This document shows, piece by piece, positions 17,642 to 26,632 of a DNA stretch of 64,000 nucleotides. Made by a program: the position numbers and the translations under genes. Source of the DNA: an uncultured Bacteroides sp. (GTDB lineage Bacteria > Bacteroidota > Bacteroidia > Bacteroidales > Bacteroidaceae); assembly GCA_949300425.1 (NCBI GenBank), contig CASGED010000086.1:1-64000 (forward strand), written 5' to 3'. Positions within the stretch are counted from its first letter, which is position 1, and every line of letters begins with the position of its first letter. The notes below the pieces were generated by a model that saw only the letters and a list, made by a program, of their open reading frames with translations, was not told where the DNA came from and made no database searches.

Positions 17642-18868
17642 CTATTTGATTGTTTTCGCGGGACGCACATCGGGCAAGAATACGGCAATGACCCCCAATA
17701 AGGGTAACCACGTACTGACGTGGAAAATAAATTCAATACTCGTTAAGTCCGCCAACCAGCCGAAGAAGGCCGAACCGATGCCGCCCAGGCCGAACATCAG
17801 ACCGAAGAATACGCCCGCTACCATTCCTACTTTGTCTGGTTTCAAGTCAGTCGCGTAGACTACAATGGCCGAAAAAGCGGAGGCTATGATAAGTCCCGTA
17901 ATGACCGCCATCACAATCGTCCAGCCCAAATTGAGGTAAGGCATGGCCAGCGTGAAAGGAGCCGCGCCGAGGATGGAGAACAGAATGACATATTTCCGCC
18001 CATAACGGTCGCCCAAGAATCCGCCTAACAAGGTGCCCGCGGCAAAAGCGGCCAAGTAGGCAAAAAGGCAATATTGGGATTGCTGCACCGTGACGCCGAA
18101 TTTCTCCATCAGATAGAAAGTGAAGTAACTCGTCATGCAGGCGTTGAAGAAATATTTGGAGAAAATCATCAGCACCAAGATGCCCAACGCCAGGCGCACG
18201 GTCTTTTCGGGCAGGTTGCAGGACACGCCTTGCCGTTTGCGGTGATGCACCCTTATTTCATTCAGCACCAGGCTATACCAATACCCCACCCTTGTCAACA
18301 GCAAGGAGGCAAGCAAAGCCGCCAAGGCGAACCATCCCACGGCATGCTGTCCGTAAGGGATGATAATCAATGCGGCCAATAGCGGCCCGAACGCGCTCCC
18401 ACCGTTGCCGCCTACCTGAAAGATGGATTGCGCCAGGCTCTTCCTTCCGCCTGACGCCATTTGGGCCACGCGCGAAGCCTCAGGATGGAATACGGACGAG
18501 CCACAGCCTATCAAGGCTACCGACAAAAGAATCAGCAGGAAGTTGGGAGCAAAAGCCAACGCCACCAGACCGACCAACGTGAAGCACATGCCCGTGGCCA
18601 ACGAGTAAGGTTGAGGATGACGGTCGGCATACCGCCCGACGAAAGGCTGAAGCACAGAAGATGTCAACTGAAAGACCAATGTGATGACGCCAATCTGGGC
18701 GAACGTGAAACCGAACTTGTCCTTCAACAAAGGATAAATGGCGGGAATAACCGACTGGATCATATCGTTCAGCAGATGGCAAGTTCCCATGGTGAACAGG
18801 ATGGCGTAAGCCGTCCCTTCCACTACTTGCGGATGCCCCTTAATCTTATTCAATACATTATTCATCAT
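17642..18868 (-). CDS. MFS transporter, fosmidomycin-resistance (Fsr) type
   Basis: 408 residues with about twelve membrane helices. LFTMGTCHLLNDMIQSVIPA at the N-terminus, FVGRYADRHPQPY in the first cytoplasmic loop and CGSSVFHPEASRVAQMASGG are hallmarks of the Fsr branch of the major facilitator family. FLGDRYGRKYV in the second half is the second MFS loop motif. It exports a small molecule with the proton gradient; the natural substrate is unknown. First gene of a two-gene operon with ogt. Confidence 0.85.
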   Translation of the reverse strand: MMNNVLNKIKGHPQVVEGTAYAILFTMGTCHLLNDMIQSVIPAIYPLLKDKFGFTFAQIGVITLVFQLTSSVLQPFVGRYADRHPQPYSLATGMCFTLVGLVALAFAPNFLLILLSVALIGCGSSVFHPEASRVAQMASGGRKSLAQSIFQVGGNGGSAFGPLLAALIIIPYGQHAVGWFALAALLASLLLTRVGYWYSLVLNEIRVHHRKRQGVSCNLPEKTVRLALGILVLMIFSKYFFNACMTSYFTFYLMEKFGVTVQQSQYCLFAYLAAFAAGTLLGGFLGDRYGRKYVILFSILGAAPFTLAMPYLNLGWTIVMAVITGLIIASAFSAIVVYATDLKPDKVGMVAGVFFGLMFGLGGIGSAFFGWLADLTSIEFIFHVSTWLPLLGVIAVFLPDVRPAKTIK

Positions 18869-18912
18869 ATCCTTCAGAATCCTAACGAAGTGCGTCGTGC
18901 GTTAAGACGGTG

Positions 18913-18943
18913 CAAAAGTAATGCCTTTCCTGCAATCGGCAAA
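18913..18943 (-). promoter_or_regulatory. Bacteroides-type promoter TTTG-N19-TACTTTTG
   Basis: Minus strand: -33 TTTG at 18943-18940, a 19-bp spacer, and -7 TACTTTTG at 18920-18913. Both elements and the spacing match the genus consensus. It lies 45 bp upstream of the MFS pump ATG. Confidence 0.7.
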
Positions 18944-19034
18944 CGAAAATGCCGTTTTTGTTCACATTTATGATTCACATCAATCAGAAAGCGCCAATCC
19001 CGTCCCAAAAGCCTCCCGGCAAAGGTCCAAGAAT

Positions 19035-19109
19035 GTTTCTAACCTAAGGGCCGAATGTTTCTAACATACCCCTCTTATGTTAGTAACATTCGCCCTCCGG
19101 GTTAGTAAC
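19035..19109. repeat. 22-bp-period array (core GTTnnTAAC)
   Basis: Units start at 19035, 19057, 19079 and 19101, exactly 22 bp apart. The cores are GTTTCTAAC twice, then GTTAGTAAC twice, so the two halves face each other. The 13 bases between cores differ apart from GAAT/ATTC ends. It lies between the MFS promoter and the end of the expressed SusCD operon. Confidence 0.75.
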
Positions 19110-19204
19110 CTAAAATCAGCGCCCAATGGGCACGGCCATTTTTTGTATATTGTTTTCATTCCGAACGGGCACCGCTCCCCAACCGTCAAGACTTACATGC
19201 GGCA

Positions 19205-19238
19205 ATTAAAAAGGGCGCACCCTTGCGGGTACACCCTT
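19205..19238 (-). terminator. Terminator of the expressed SusCD operon
   Basis: On the minus strand AAGGGTGTACCC, a GCAA loop and GGGTGCGCCCTT form a 12-bp stem (two G-U pairs) followed by T-rich sequence. It is 33 bp past the last gene. A nearly identical hairpin and downstream sequence end the cassette at 47.3 kb. Confidence 0.8.
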
Positions 19239-19270
19239 CTTCTTTTAATATGTGTATCAGTTTCAACCTA

Positions 19271-21325
19271 TCAACGCACCAAGCTGAAATTGTTTCCTGC
19301 GGCAGGCAGAGAGACATTCATCTTTGTACGGAGCGAACTTGCGTTACGCTTCTGCGCAGGCTGAGGTTTGATGTTCAACTCGGTCTTGTACGTGCGGCGC
19401 GGAGTAAAGCCTTTGTTAACCGTGGGCTTGAAAGTCTTTGGAGCTGCAAACTTCAGAGACTTTGTTGAAGCGGTCTCAGTATAGGGCTCCCACTCCAAGT
19501 AGTTCCAATAACCAGTCATCATGCCGAACTGTTGACCATTGGGCGAAATCAAGTAAATCATAGAATCATATGTGCCTTGGTTGGTAGGAGCATCTGTAAA
19601 CTTCAATACACCGTTGCGGGTCAAGCCACCAATCAAGCTTTCCATACTCAGCGTTCCTTCCGCAGAGTTAAACGGCGCTACAAAGCCTAAGTATCCTTCA
19701 GGATCTGGTGCCACTTGCTGGAAATTGAAGACAACTTGTCCACTGGCTGCATCGTAGTCAAGGTACATGGCATCGTCATACGTAGCTGGATTCATCAACG
19801 AAAGACCTTGTACTTTCAGTGTAGTTGCATCGGCTTGAGAGATGGTTACAGGCGACTGCCCCCCATCTTCGCCGCTCTCAAAGGTTACAAGCCAGTTGCC
19901 TACATAATCCGTAATATCAGCTGCCACAAACTCGCTGGATTGTCCCCACAAGAATGTTTCCGTTACGCTGACAAGGTCGGCTAAGGCATCGCCATCTTCG
20001 TTAGAGAGGTAGAACGTGAAGGCAAGTGTCAATGTGCCTGTTTCCGCATCATAAGACGAACGGTTAGGCGTACCTTCCAGACGAACCATGTTGCCGAATG
20101 TAGTCAGGCCGGTGTCTTGGCCTCTCGGAATGCTCACAGCACCTTTCTCGTCTATATAGAAATAAACGTGAGCCTTTTCCGCATTGGAATACAAGTTCGG
20201 CATACGATAGAAGGTCGGATCTTCATCAGATTGCTCTACTGCCTGCATCCAACTTTCACCCAACAGTTCGGATGTGAAGAAACCGGTCGCTTCGGGTACG
20301 GAATGCCAAGTATAGTCGCGGTCGTAGTCAGGCTCCAACAGTGCGGGGTCGAGGGCAAGATAAACATCTGTAGTTTTACTATCAATAACCTGATAACCAA
20401 CCCCATCTACATACATAAACACAGTTCCCAAATTCAATATTTGCTTTTTCTCATCAAAAGAGCCCAATGGATAATCCGTACTTGTTACTGGAATATTAGC
20501 TCCTCCCGCGGAAAGATTTCCTGCCACAGAACCAAAATTAGCTGTCGTCTTATCCGCCGTGTCTATATAAATATACTGACCATCATACGAGAACGAGAAT
20601 CCCAATGCGGTAGGCGCAATATAATACAACGAATTGCCGTTATCATCTTTATATGTTTCCCCGTCCACTATGATATATGGAATTTCTTCTGGTGCAGGTT
20701 CTTCTTCGAAGACATTCCCCTCGAATGCATCATAAAAATATTCATTATCAAATGGAACACGGAAACGATAAACATTGCCTTCATTGGCTTTTTCTACTAC
20801 AATACCAGTAGTTTCCACATTACTCATGCTAAGGAATCCAAAAATACTTTCTTTCAGAATCGCATTTTTGGAAACCTCTTTCCACGTGTACACAACCTCC
20901 TCCGGATACAGGAACGTCAGTGTCAATGAGGAGTTGGCGTACGGTGTACCTTCGTCAAAAGCCATCGTGACGTTGTACGTAGTGCCTTGCACCAGGTTAT
21001 CATAGTTGATGGTCATGCTCGAAGTAGACGCGCCGTCGGCAAAGCTGACAGAAGCCGGTACGGTAAATACGCTTTCACCGCCTTCCGTGAAAGTGGTGGT
21101 AAGCGTTGCGTCAAGAGCACCTACAGAATCGGTACGCATAACGTCCAAAGTGATGCTGCCCGAAGTTCCCTCAAGTTCATAAGAAGTGCGCGTCGAGGTT
21201 GGGAAGTACACGCCCGCTCCCTCTACAGGACCCACCGGCGTATACTCAATGCTGTCGTTACAGGACGTCCACGTCAATGTGACGACGCTCAGCAAAGCAA
21301 GCAGTAAAGTATTTATTCTTTTCAT
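19271..21325 (-). CDS. SusE/F-position surface lipoprotein
   Basis: 684 residues with a lipobox (TWTSC, Cys22). It is the third gene of the expressed susC-susD operon, the place of SusE/SusF-type glycan-binding lipoproteins. The first ~140 residues resemble a Calx-beta/DUF-like beta sandwich: acidic strands, then SVSFADGASTSSMTINYDNL and a TW that opens the next domain. The same layout occurs in the shorter lipoprotein of silent cassette 1. The C-terminal ~60 residues are basic and low-complexity (KTFKPTVNKGFTPRRTYKTE), which is unusual. Probably exposed on the cell surface and binds the ligand of its SusCD pair; ligand unknown. Confidence 0.75.
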   Translation of the reverse strand: MKRINTLLLALLSVVTLTWTSCNDSIEYTPVGPVEGAGVYFPTSTRTSYELEGTSGSITLDVMRTDSVGALDATLTTTFTEGGESVFTVPASVSFADGASTSSMTINYDNLVQGTTYNVTMAFDEGTPYANSSLTLTFLYPEEVVYTWKEVSKNAILKESIFGFLSMSNVETTGIVVEKANEGNVYRFRVPFDNEYFYDAFEGNVFEEEPAPEEIPYIIVDGETYKDDNGNSLYYIAPTALGFSFSYDGQYIYIDTADKTTANFGSVAGNLSAGGANIPVTSTDYPLGSFDEKKQILNLGTVFMYVDGVGYQVIDSKTTDVYLALDPALLEPDYDRDYTWHSVPEATGFFTSELLGESWMQAVEQSDEDPTFYRMPNLYSNAEKAHVYFYIDEKGAVSIPRGQDTGLTTFGNMVRLEGTPNRSSYDAETGTLTLAFTFYLSNEDGDALADLVSVTETFLWGQSSEFVAADITDYVGNWLVTFESGEDGGQSPVTISQADATTLKVQGLSLMNPATYDDAMYLDYDAASGQVVFNFQQVAPDPEGYLGFVAPFNSAEGTLSMESLIGGLTRNGVLKFTDAPTNQGTYDSMIYLISPNGQQFGMMTGYWNYLEWEPYTETASTKSLKFAAPKTFKPTVNKGFTPRRTYKTELNIKPQPAQKRNASSLRTKMNVSLPAAGNNFSLVR

Positions 21326-21364
21326 ATCAATTAATCTTTTTCGTCTAATGTTTATTTATTCCTT

Positions 21365-22996
21365 TTATTCTTCGGCGTCACTTACCCAAGGTTCATACAC
21401 CTGGCTCGGATCCGGATTTTCGAAGCCAATCAACGCGGCGTTGTTGTTTTTCTCCGTCTGTACAATACTGATATTCATCCACGCCGGACGCCCGTTGGTA
21501 TTGAAACGTTTCTCTGCAGCAAAATTGGTTCCTTCATAACCGCGTGTAACGGACATGTTCAGACGCTTCACATCGAAGAACGTCTGTCCTTCGCCCCACA
21601 ACTCAATACGTTTCTGGAAAACGATTTCTTCAATCAAATCCTCACCCGTAGCGGAAGTGACGTAATCCGGGTCACGATAGCTCGCCATAAAGTTGGTCAG
21701 CAACGTAGCGGCCTGAGCGTCACCCACCTGTGCGGCAGCTTCAGCCTCGATGAAATACATCTCTTCCACACGCATCAATGGGAAAGCCGTGGCAGCGCCC
21801 ACCGTATAGTCATCGCAGTTACCCTCGGCGGGACGGAACTTCACGGAAGCGTATTCCGGCAGACGGTCGCCAAAGTAACCAAACGTTGGGCTGGAAGAGG
21901 TGAGGAACTCCGTCTCGCCTTCCAGCATTCCGCCTTCCGGGGCTTTCCACATCTTCTTGCGGAAATCAGTATCGCTCATCCGGTCATACAGGCTGGCGCC
22001 TATCAAAATATAAGGGGCTTGACCGGAATAACCAAATGAAGTTTCGTTACACATCCACGACGCCCAATTCAAGATACCGGTCTGTACTACATCATCTTCC
22101 GTTACCATCTGTGAGCCCCACATCCATGCGTCAATGTTATTGAAGCCATTGGAAGTGCTCAAGCATTCATCCTCTGACATCGGATTCAACCCCGATGCAT
22201 TGATGGCCTGGCGGGCATAAGTGCGGGCTTCGGTGTAATTTTCCAACCACATATACAGGCGGGCCTTCAGTCCATATACGGCATCCAAATGGGGCAATGC
22301 TTTGACATCTTCTTCCAACTTCTCTATGTGTTGTTCTGCAAAATCCAAGTCGGAAAGGATGAAATCCGCCATTTCTTGACGGGGTACGCGCGGGTTGTTG
22401 CGCGCGTCTTGCTCAGTCGTGCTTTCCGTTACAATAGGAACTGTCAGGCCCTCCACATTGGCTCCTTCAGTCTTATCATTCGGCAGGAACTCGTACATGC
22501 GCGCCATATCCAAATAGAACATCGCACGGTAAGCGTGTGCGGCAGCCAAATAGCCCATCAACGGTTCGGTAGCCGTTTCCTCGTCAATGGCGGCTATCAG
22601 TTTGTTGGTTGTCTGAACGGCCTTCCAATAGTAGTTCCAGATGAACTGGGGATAGATATAATCCTCACCTTGATAGAGGTTTTGTTCCCAACTGCTGTAC
22701 CAGTCGTAACCAGAGCTGACCACAGCCATATCCTCTGTCATCACGTCGCGCACATGCATGATGGAGCCATAGCCCCAGTCCCAATGGTAGCTTCCATCAA
22801 TCGTAGCGTATTTGTTCAGCACGGAAGGCATGGCCCAAAGCATGGCGGAAGTAGCCGTTTGCGAAGCCGTCAACTGATCTTCCGTGGCACCGTTGGTGGG
22901 GAACGTCTCCTCAATACAGCCGGTCGTCATCACCAGCGTGGAAGAGAGGCAGACTCCCGCTAAGAATTTATATAGATTTGTTTTCATATTGCTCAA
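21365..22996 (-). CDS. SusD/RagB family ligand-binding lipoprotein (expressed locus)
   Basis: 543 residues. The signal peptide ends in MTTGC (Cys27). The SusD fold shows in the N-terminal helical repeats (YWKAVQTTNKLIAAIDEE, AHAYRAMFYLDMARMYEFLP) and in the C-terminal signature FQKRIELWGEGQTFFDVKRL. It would form the lid on the SusC barrel and capture oligosaccharide or peptide ligand. It starts 15 bp after the susC stop. An ATG three codons into the ORF (22987) is an equally good start. Confidence 0.93.
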   Translation of the reverse strand: MSNMKTNLYKFLAGVCLSSTLVMTTGCIEETFPTNGATEDQLTASQTATSAMLWAMPSVLNKYATIDGSYHWDWGYGSIMHVRDVMTEDMAVVSSGYDWYSSWEQNLYQGEDYIYPQFIWNYYWKAVQTTNKLIAAIDEETATEPLMGYLAAAHAYRAMFYLDMARMYEFLPNDKTEGANVEGLTVPIVTESTTEQDARNNPRVPRQEMADFILSDLDFAEQHIEKLEEDVKALPHLDAVYGLKARLYMWLENYTEARTYARQAINASGLNPMSEDECLSTSNGFNNIDAWMWGSQMVTEDDVVQTGILNWASWMCNETSFGYSGQAPYILIGASLYDRMSDTDFRKKMWKAPEGGMLEGETEFLTSSSPTFGYFGDRLPEYASVKFRPAEGNCDDYTVGAATAFPLMRVEEMYFIEAEAAAQVGDAQAATLLTNFMASYRDPDYVTSATGEDLIEEIVFQKRIELWGEGQTFFDVKRLNMSVTRGYEGTNFAAEKRFNTNGRPAWMNISIVQTEKNNNAALIGFENPDPSQVYEPWVSDAEE

Positions 22997-23011
22997 TGTT
23001 CTGTTTTAAGT

Positions 23012-26000
23012 TTAGAATGTTAAAGTAATACCTCCGGAAATAGTACGCATCGGGGCATAGTAAGCGTTGGTTACCGAGCCCGTGATGCTTTGACGCGGAT
23101 CCAAGCCCTGACGTTTCGACCAATACCATACGTTGTCTGCCGTCACATACACGCGGATTTTCTCTACTTCGAACTTACGAGTAAGCGAAGCCGGGAACGT
23201 ATAACCCAAGTTGATGTTCTGCAAGCTCAAGTAAGAAGCGCTTGTCAGGAAACGGTCTGAGGAATTAGACACATCACCGAACTGGAAGCGCGGAATGTTG
23301 GAACCGGTATTGTCCGGAGTCCACGAATTGAACAAATCCGCATGGAAGTTTGTACCCTTGCTGTCCGAAGTGGGCGAGCCCATCAAAGAAGCGTAATCGC
23401 CGTCATAGACCTGTCCGCCCAACTGGTAAGTGAAATCAATCGACAAGTCAATGCCTTTGTAGCTAAGGCTGGTGCCGAAACCACCGTAAACGTCGGGCAG
23501 TGCCGTACCGCACAAATAGTAGTCGCCATCCGCATAGTTCGTAGTCGTTTCCAATCCATTCTTACCATTCATATAATACATGGCTTCTCCGGTTTCCGGA
23601 TTCACACCTGCATAGCGTTTCAAACGGTAGGTATAAAGCGGTTCTCCTTCGCCAAAATAGTAATTACTGCTGCTGTAGCCCGGAACCCCATCTACAGTCA
23701 TAGTCTTGCTCTGTTCAGACAGGTAAGTAATCTTGTTTTTGTAGTGGGTCAAGTTCAAGTTGATGTCCCAAGTGAAGTCGTTCGTCTTGATGGGGGTAGC
23801 CTTCAAATCGAGTTCCACACCCTGGTTGCGCATATCACCCACATTGGCGAAGTAAGAAGTATAGCCGAACGAAGGGGACAGCGGGAAGCTGAACAACATG
23901 TCGCTGGTCTTGCGGTAGAAATATTCCACGCCACCGTTCAAACGGGCGCCGAAGAGTTCGAATTCCACACCGGCATTGAAGTTACCGTTGGTTTCCCACG
24001 TGATGTCCGGATTACCCATCGTCTCGGGCAATGCGGCAGGATAGCCTCCACCATTTACGATGGTATAGGTATTGACATAGCGGTAGTTACCGATGTTGTC
24101 GTTACCTTGCGAACCGTATGAAGCTTTCAACTTCAACATATCAACCCACTCTACATCGAAGAAGCTCTCTTTGGAAATAATCCAAGCGCCACCGGCCGAC
24201 CAGAAGTTACCCCAACGGTGATCCGGATGGAAGCGGCTGGAAGCGTCGCGGCGGTAAGAACCGGAAACGAAATACTTCTCATCGAAGTCATATTGCACAC
24301 GACCGAAATAACCTTCCGTGTTGTAGTCGGTTGTGTATGAGTTGCTGTTTACATTCGTAATGGCACCGGACAGTTCAATGTTGCTCGGGTCGAACGAGTT
24401 CGACTTGCTGGCAGATAACTCATAATATTTATAACGGAAAGATTCATGTCCCAACATCACGTCTACATTGTGCAAGCCAAAACTACGTTTCCAGTTCAAG
24501 AGTTGCTGGTGGTTGTAAGCGAGATTACGAACGTGATACTTGGAGGCTATACCGTTGGAAGAAGCGTACTGTCCATAATAAGGATTGGTGTAGCCGTTCA
24601 CACGAGTCTCGTCAAGAGCCACGCCGCTGGTCCAAGTAAACTTGAAGTCTTTCAAGAAACGGATTTCCGCAAACGCGGTACCCGTGACGGCGTTACCTTC
24701 ATTATTGTTGGTGTCCAACAAGTTGGAAGCGTAGGGGTTATTACCACTCAGGTAAGGACGCTCCAAACCGGCATTGTCACCGTTACCGAAGTCATACATC
24801 GTAAAGCCATTGCTATCCTTCATGATGTTGCCCTGTTCGTCACGGATATACAACGGATAGATGGGAGCAACACTTGTCGCCAAAGCAAAGATATTGGAAG
24901 AAGAGCCGGAGTTACCGTCTTCACTCAACTGGTTGACGTCATAGTGGGTATAAGCCATATTGGCACCTACCTTCAACCATTCCTTTACTTGGTAATCAGC
25001 ACGCAGACGACCCGTCAGACGTTCATAATCAGACTTCTCTGTAATACCTTCGTTCTTCAAATAGCTGATAGAAGTATAGAAAGAAGATTTGTCCGTACCG
25101 CCGGATATGCTGACATTGTACTCTTGACGCAGACCGGTTTTGTAAGCCTCATCCAACCAATTGTCAGGACGTATCATATAGCCGTTGACCACGTTGCCCA
25201 ATGTAGCATTGGGATTCAGCTTGCCGTTGGTACCAATCAGATATTGTCCTTCGGGAATAGTATATACATTGTAGCCCAAACCGTAGTCACCGGAGCCCAA
25301 CATATTGGTGTTGGCATTAGCGTGAGCGGCTGCCTCGCTTTGGCCTTGGCTTAAATAGTAGTCTTTCAATGCGCCGTAGTACATTTCATAATATTGGGCG
25401 GGGTCTTTCACGTAGTTGTAGTCGCGTGAGGCTCTGGAGTTCGAGCCCCATTTGGCGTCTACCGTCACCGTAGCTCTGCCTGCCTTACCTTTCTTCGTGG
25501 TGATGATAATCACACCGTTGGCACCACGTGCACCATACAAGGCGTTGGAAGCGGCGTCCTTCAATACGGTCATCGACTCGATATCCTGCGAACTGATGTT
25601 GTTCAAGTCACCGTTGTAAGGAGAACCATCCAAGATAATCAGCGGGTCGTTACCTGCATTGATGGAGCTGATACCACGAATGCGGATGGTAGGCGTAGTG
25701 GCACCCGGCTGTCCGGAAGCATTGTTCAGCTGCACACCCGCAACCTTACCTTCCAAAGCGTTGGCCACGTTGGAAGTCTGTATCTTGCCAATCTCCTCCG
25801 ACTGCACCACTGAGGCCGAACCGGTAAACGAAGACTTCTTTGCTGTACCGTAGGCAACTACCATCACTTCATCCAGCAGCTCCGTATTTGACTTCAAATA
25901 TACCGTTACATTCGGTTTTACAGCCACTTTCTGCTCCTGCATACCTACGTAGCTGACAATTAACGTTTTCGCGGAACTTGGTACATTCGAAATTCTAAAC

Positions 26001-26179
26001 CTACCATCTACGTCCGTAATAGCGCCGAGCTGCGTATTCTCTACCCTCACTGACGCTCCAATAACTGGCTGCCCATCCTCTTCCGAAATCACGACACCTG
26101 TGACCGTCTGATTTTGGGCAGTTACTAAGCCTATCCCGACAAACAAGCAGGCCAATAACAGCATTAATTTTCTTTTCAT
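23012..26179 (-). CDS. SusC/RagA TonB-linked transporter, complete (expressed copy)
   Basis: 1055 residues. Order: signal peptide (1-22, ending VTAQ), carboxypeptidase-regulatory-like domain (~24-100), TonB-box region LDEVMVVAYG (~102-110), plug (~115-230, with ALYGARGANGVIIITTKKG), then a 22-strand barrel ending in GGITLTF. It imports ligand across the outer membrane with energy from TonB. The first 65-66 codons form the head that is missing in the two plus-strand copies. Codon 66 (V66) is where the shared 44-bp recombination stretch begins. The promoter is at 26236-26266. This copy is the only one of the three with a promoter and signal peptide. Confidence 0.95.
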   Translation of the reverse strand: MKRKLMLLLACLFVGIGLVTAQNQTVTGVVISEEDGQPVIGASVRVENTQLGAITDVDGRFRISNVPSSAKTLIVSYVGMQEQKVAVKPNVTVYLKSNTELLDEVMVVAYGTAKKSSFTGSASVVQSEEIGKIQTSNVANALEGKVAGVQLNNASGQPGATTPTIRIRGISSINAGNDPLIILDGSPYNGDLNNISSQDIESMTVLKDAASNALYGARGANGVIIITTKKGKAGRATVTVDAKWGSNSRASRDYNYVKDPAQYYEMYYGALKDYYLSQGQSEAAAHANANTNMLGSGDYGLGYNVYTIPEGQYLIGTNGKLNPNATLGNVVNGYMIRPDNWLDEAYKTGLRQEYNVSISGGTDKSSFYTSISYLKNEGITEKSDYERLTGRLRADYQVKEWLKVGANMAYTHYDVNQLSEDGNSGSSSNIFALATSVAPIYPLYIRDEQGNIMKDSNGFTMYDFGNGDNAGLERPYLSGNNPYASNLLDTNNNEGNAVTGTAFAEIRFLKDFKFTWTSGVALDETRVNGYTNPYYGQYASSNGIASKYHVRNLAYNHQQLLNWKRSFGLHNVDVMLGHESFRYKYYELSASKSNSFDPSNIELSGAITNVNSNSYTTDYNTEGYFGRVQYDFDEKYFVSGSYRRDASSRFHPDHRWGNFWSAGGAWIISKESFFDVEWVDMLKLKASYGSQGNDNIGNYRYVNTYTIVNGGGYPAALPETMGNPDITWETNGNFNAGVEFELFGARLNGGVEYFYRKTSDMLFSFPLSPSFGYTSYFANVGDMRNQGVELDLKATPIKTNDFTWDINLNLTHYKNKITYLSEQSKTMTVDGVPGYSSSNYYFGEGEPLYTYRLKRYAGVNPETGEAMYYMNGKNGLETTTNYADGDYYLCGTALPDVYGGFGTSLSYKGIDLSIDFTYQLGGQVYDGDYASLMGSPTSDSKGTNFHADLFNSWTPDNTGSNIPRFQFGDVSNSSDRFLTSASYLSLQNINLGYTFPASLTRKFEVEKIRVYVTADNVWYWSKRQGLDPRQSITGSVTNAYYAPMRTISGGITLTF
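25940..25983 (-). repeat. Predicted inversion site, expressed copy
   Basis: On the minus strand the 16-bp core TACCAAGTTCCGCGAA (25983-25968) is identical at 30486 and 42018. The 44-bp stretch down to the codon for M80 differs from the 30486 copy at two positions and from the 42018 copy at three. Beyond it the three SusC bodies diverge. It encodes PSSAKTLIVSYVGM in all copies, in the same frame. Confidence 0.8.
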
Positions 26180-26235
26180 AAATTCTCTCTTAAAGTTTAA
26201 CTTTACATTAATTGTTTCTTAACTCTAACGAAATG

Positions 26236-26266
26236 CAAAATTATTAATAAATAAGTAATGAGCAAT
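26236..26266 (-). promoter_or_regulatory. Promoter of the SusC head, TTG-N19-TAATTTTG
   Basis: Minus strand: ATTG at 26266-26263, 19-bp spacer, -7 TAATTTTG at 26243-26236, then about 57 bp to the ATG at 26179. Both parts fit the Bacteroides consensus. It is the only promoter seen for any of the three SusCD bodies. Confidence 0.7.
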
Positions 26267-26507
26267 TGTTTTTTGCGAAAAACCTGCAAAATCTATCAAA
26301 ATGTTAGTCGCAGACTCTTATTTATGTTCAATAACAGCTCTTTTTATTCGAAACCGCCAACAGGACGCCAAAGAAGTGTCAATATGCGAGCAGCTCTTTT
26401 TATGCAAAAGTATAATAGCTATACGCTTTTTATACAAAAACGTTAAAAGGCAATCGCTAAAACATGGTAGAAAACAATATTAAAGAACATATATGGAGGC
26501 TTGAAAC

Positions 26508-26515
26508 TATCTTTG
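26508..26515 (+). promoter_or_regulatory. Putative -7 promoter element TATCTTTG for the recombinase
   Basis: TATCTTTG 118 bp upstream of the recombinase ATG. The region between it and the susC promoter (26270-26500) holds no gene. It shows a 13-bp direct repeat, CAGCTCTTTTTAT, at about 26335 and 26391 and a related TACGCTTTTTATAC further on. Confidence 0.4.
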
Positions 26516-26632
26516 GAACGATGTTCACCGGACGGAAATGGAGCCTTTACGAAAGATGTTTCACCCGCCCGATGAGAGCTTTTGACGAGCAGGTGTTTCA
26601 TTGAACAAATTGCCCGTAAAAAGAATGGGAAT

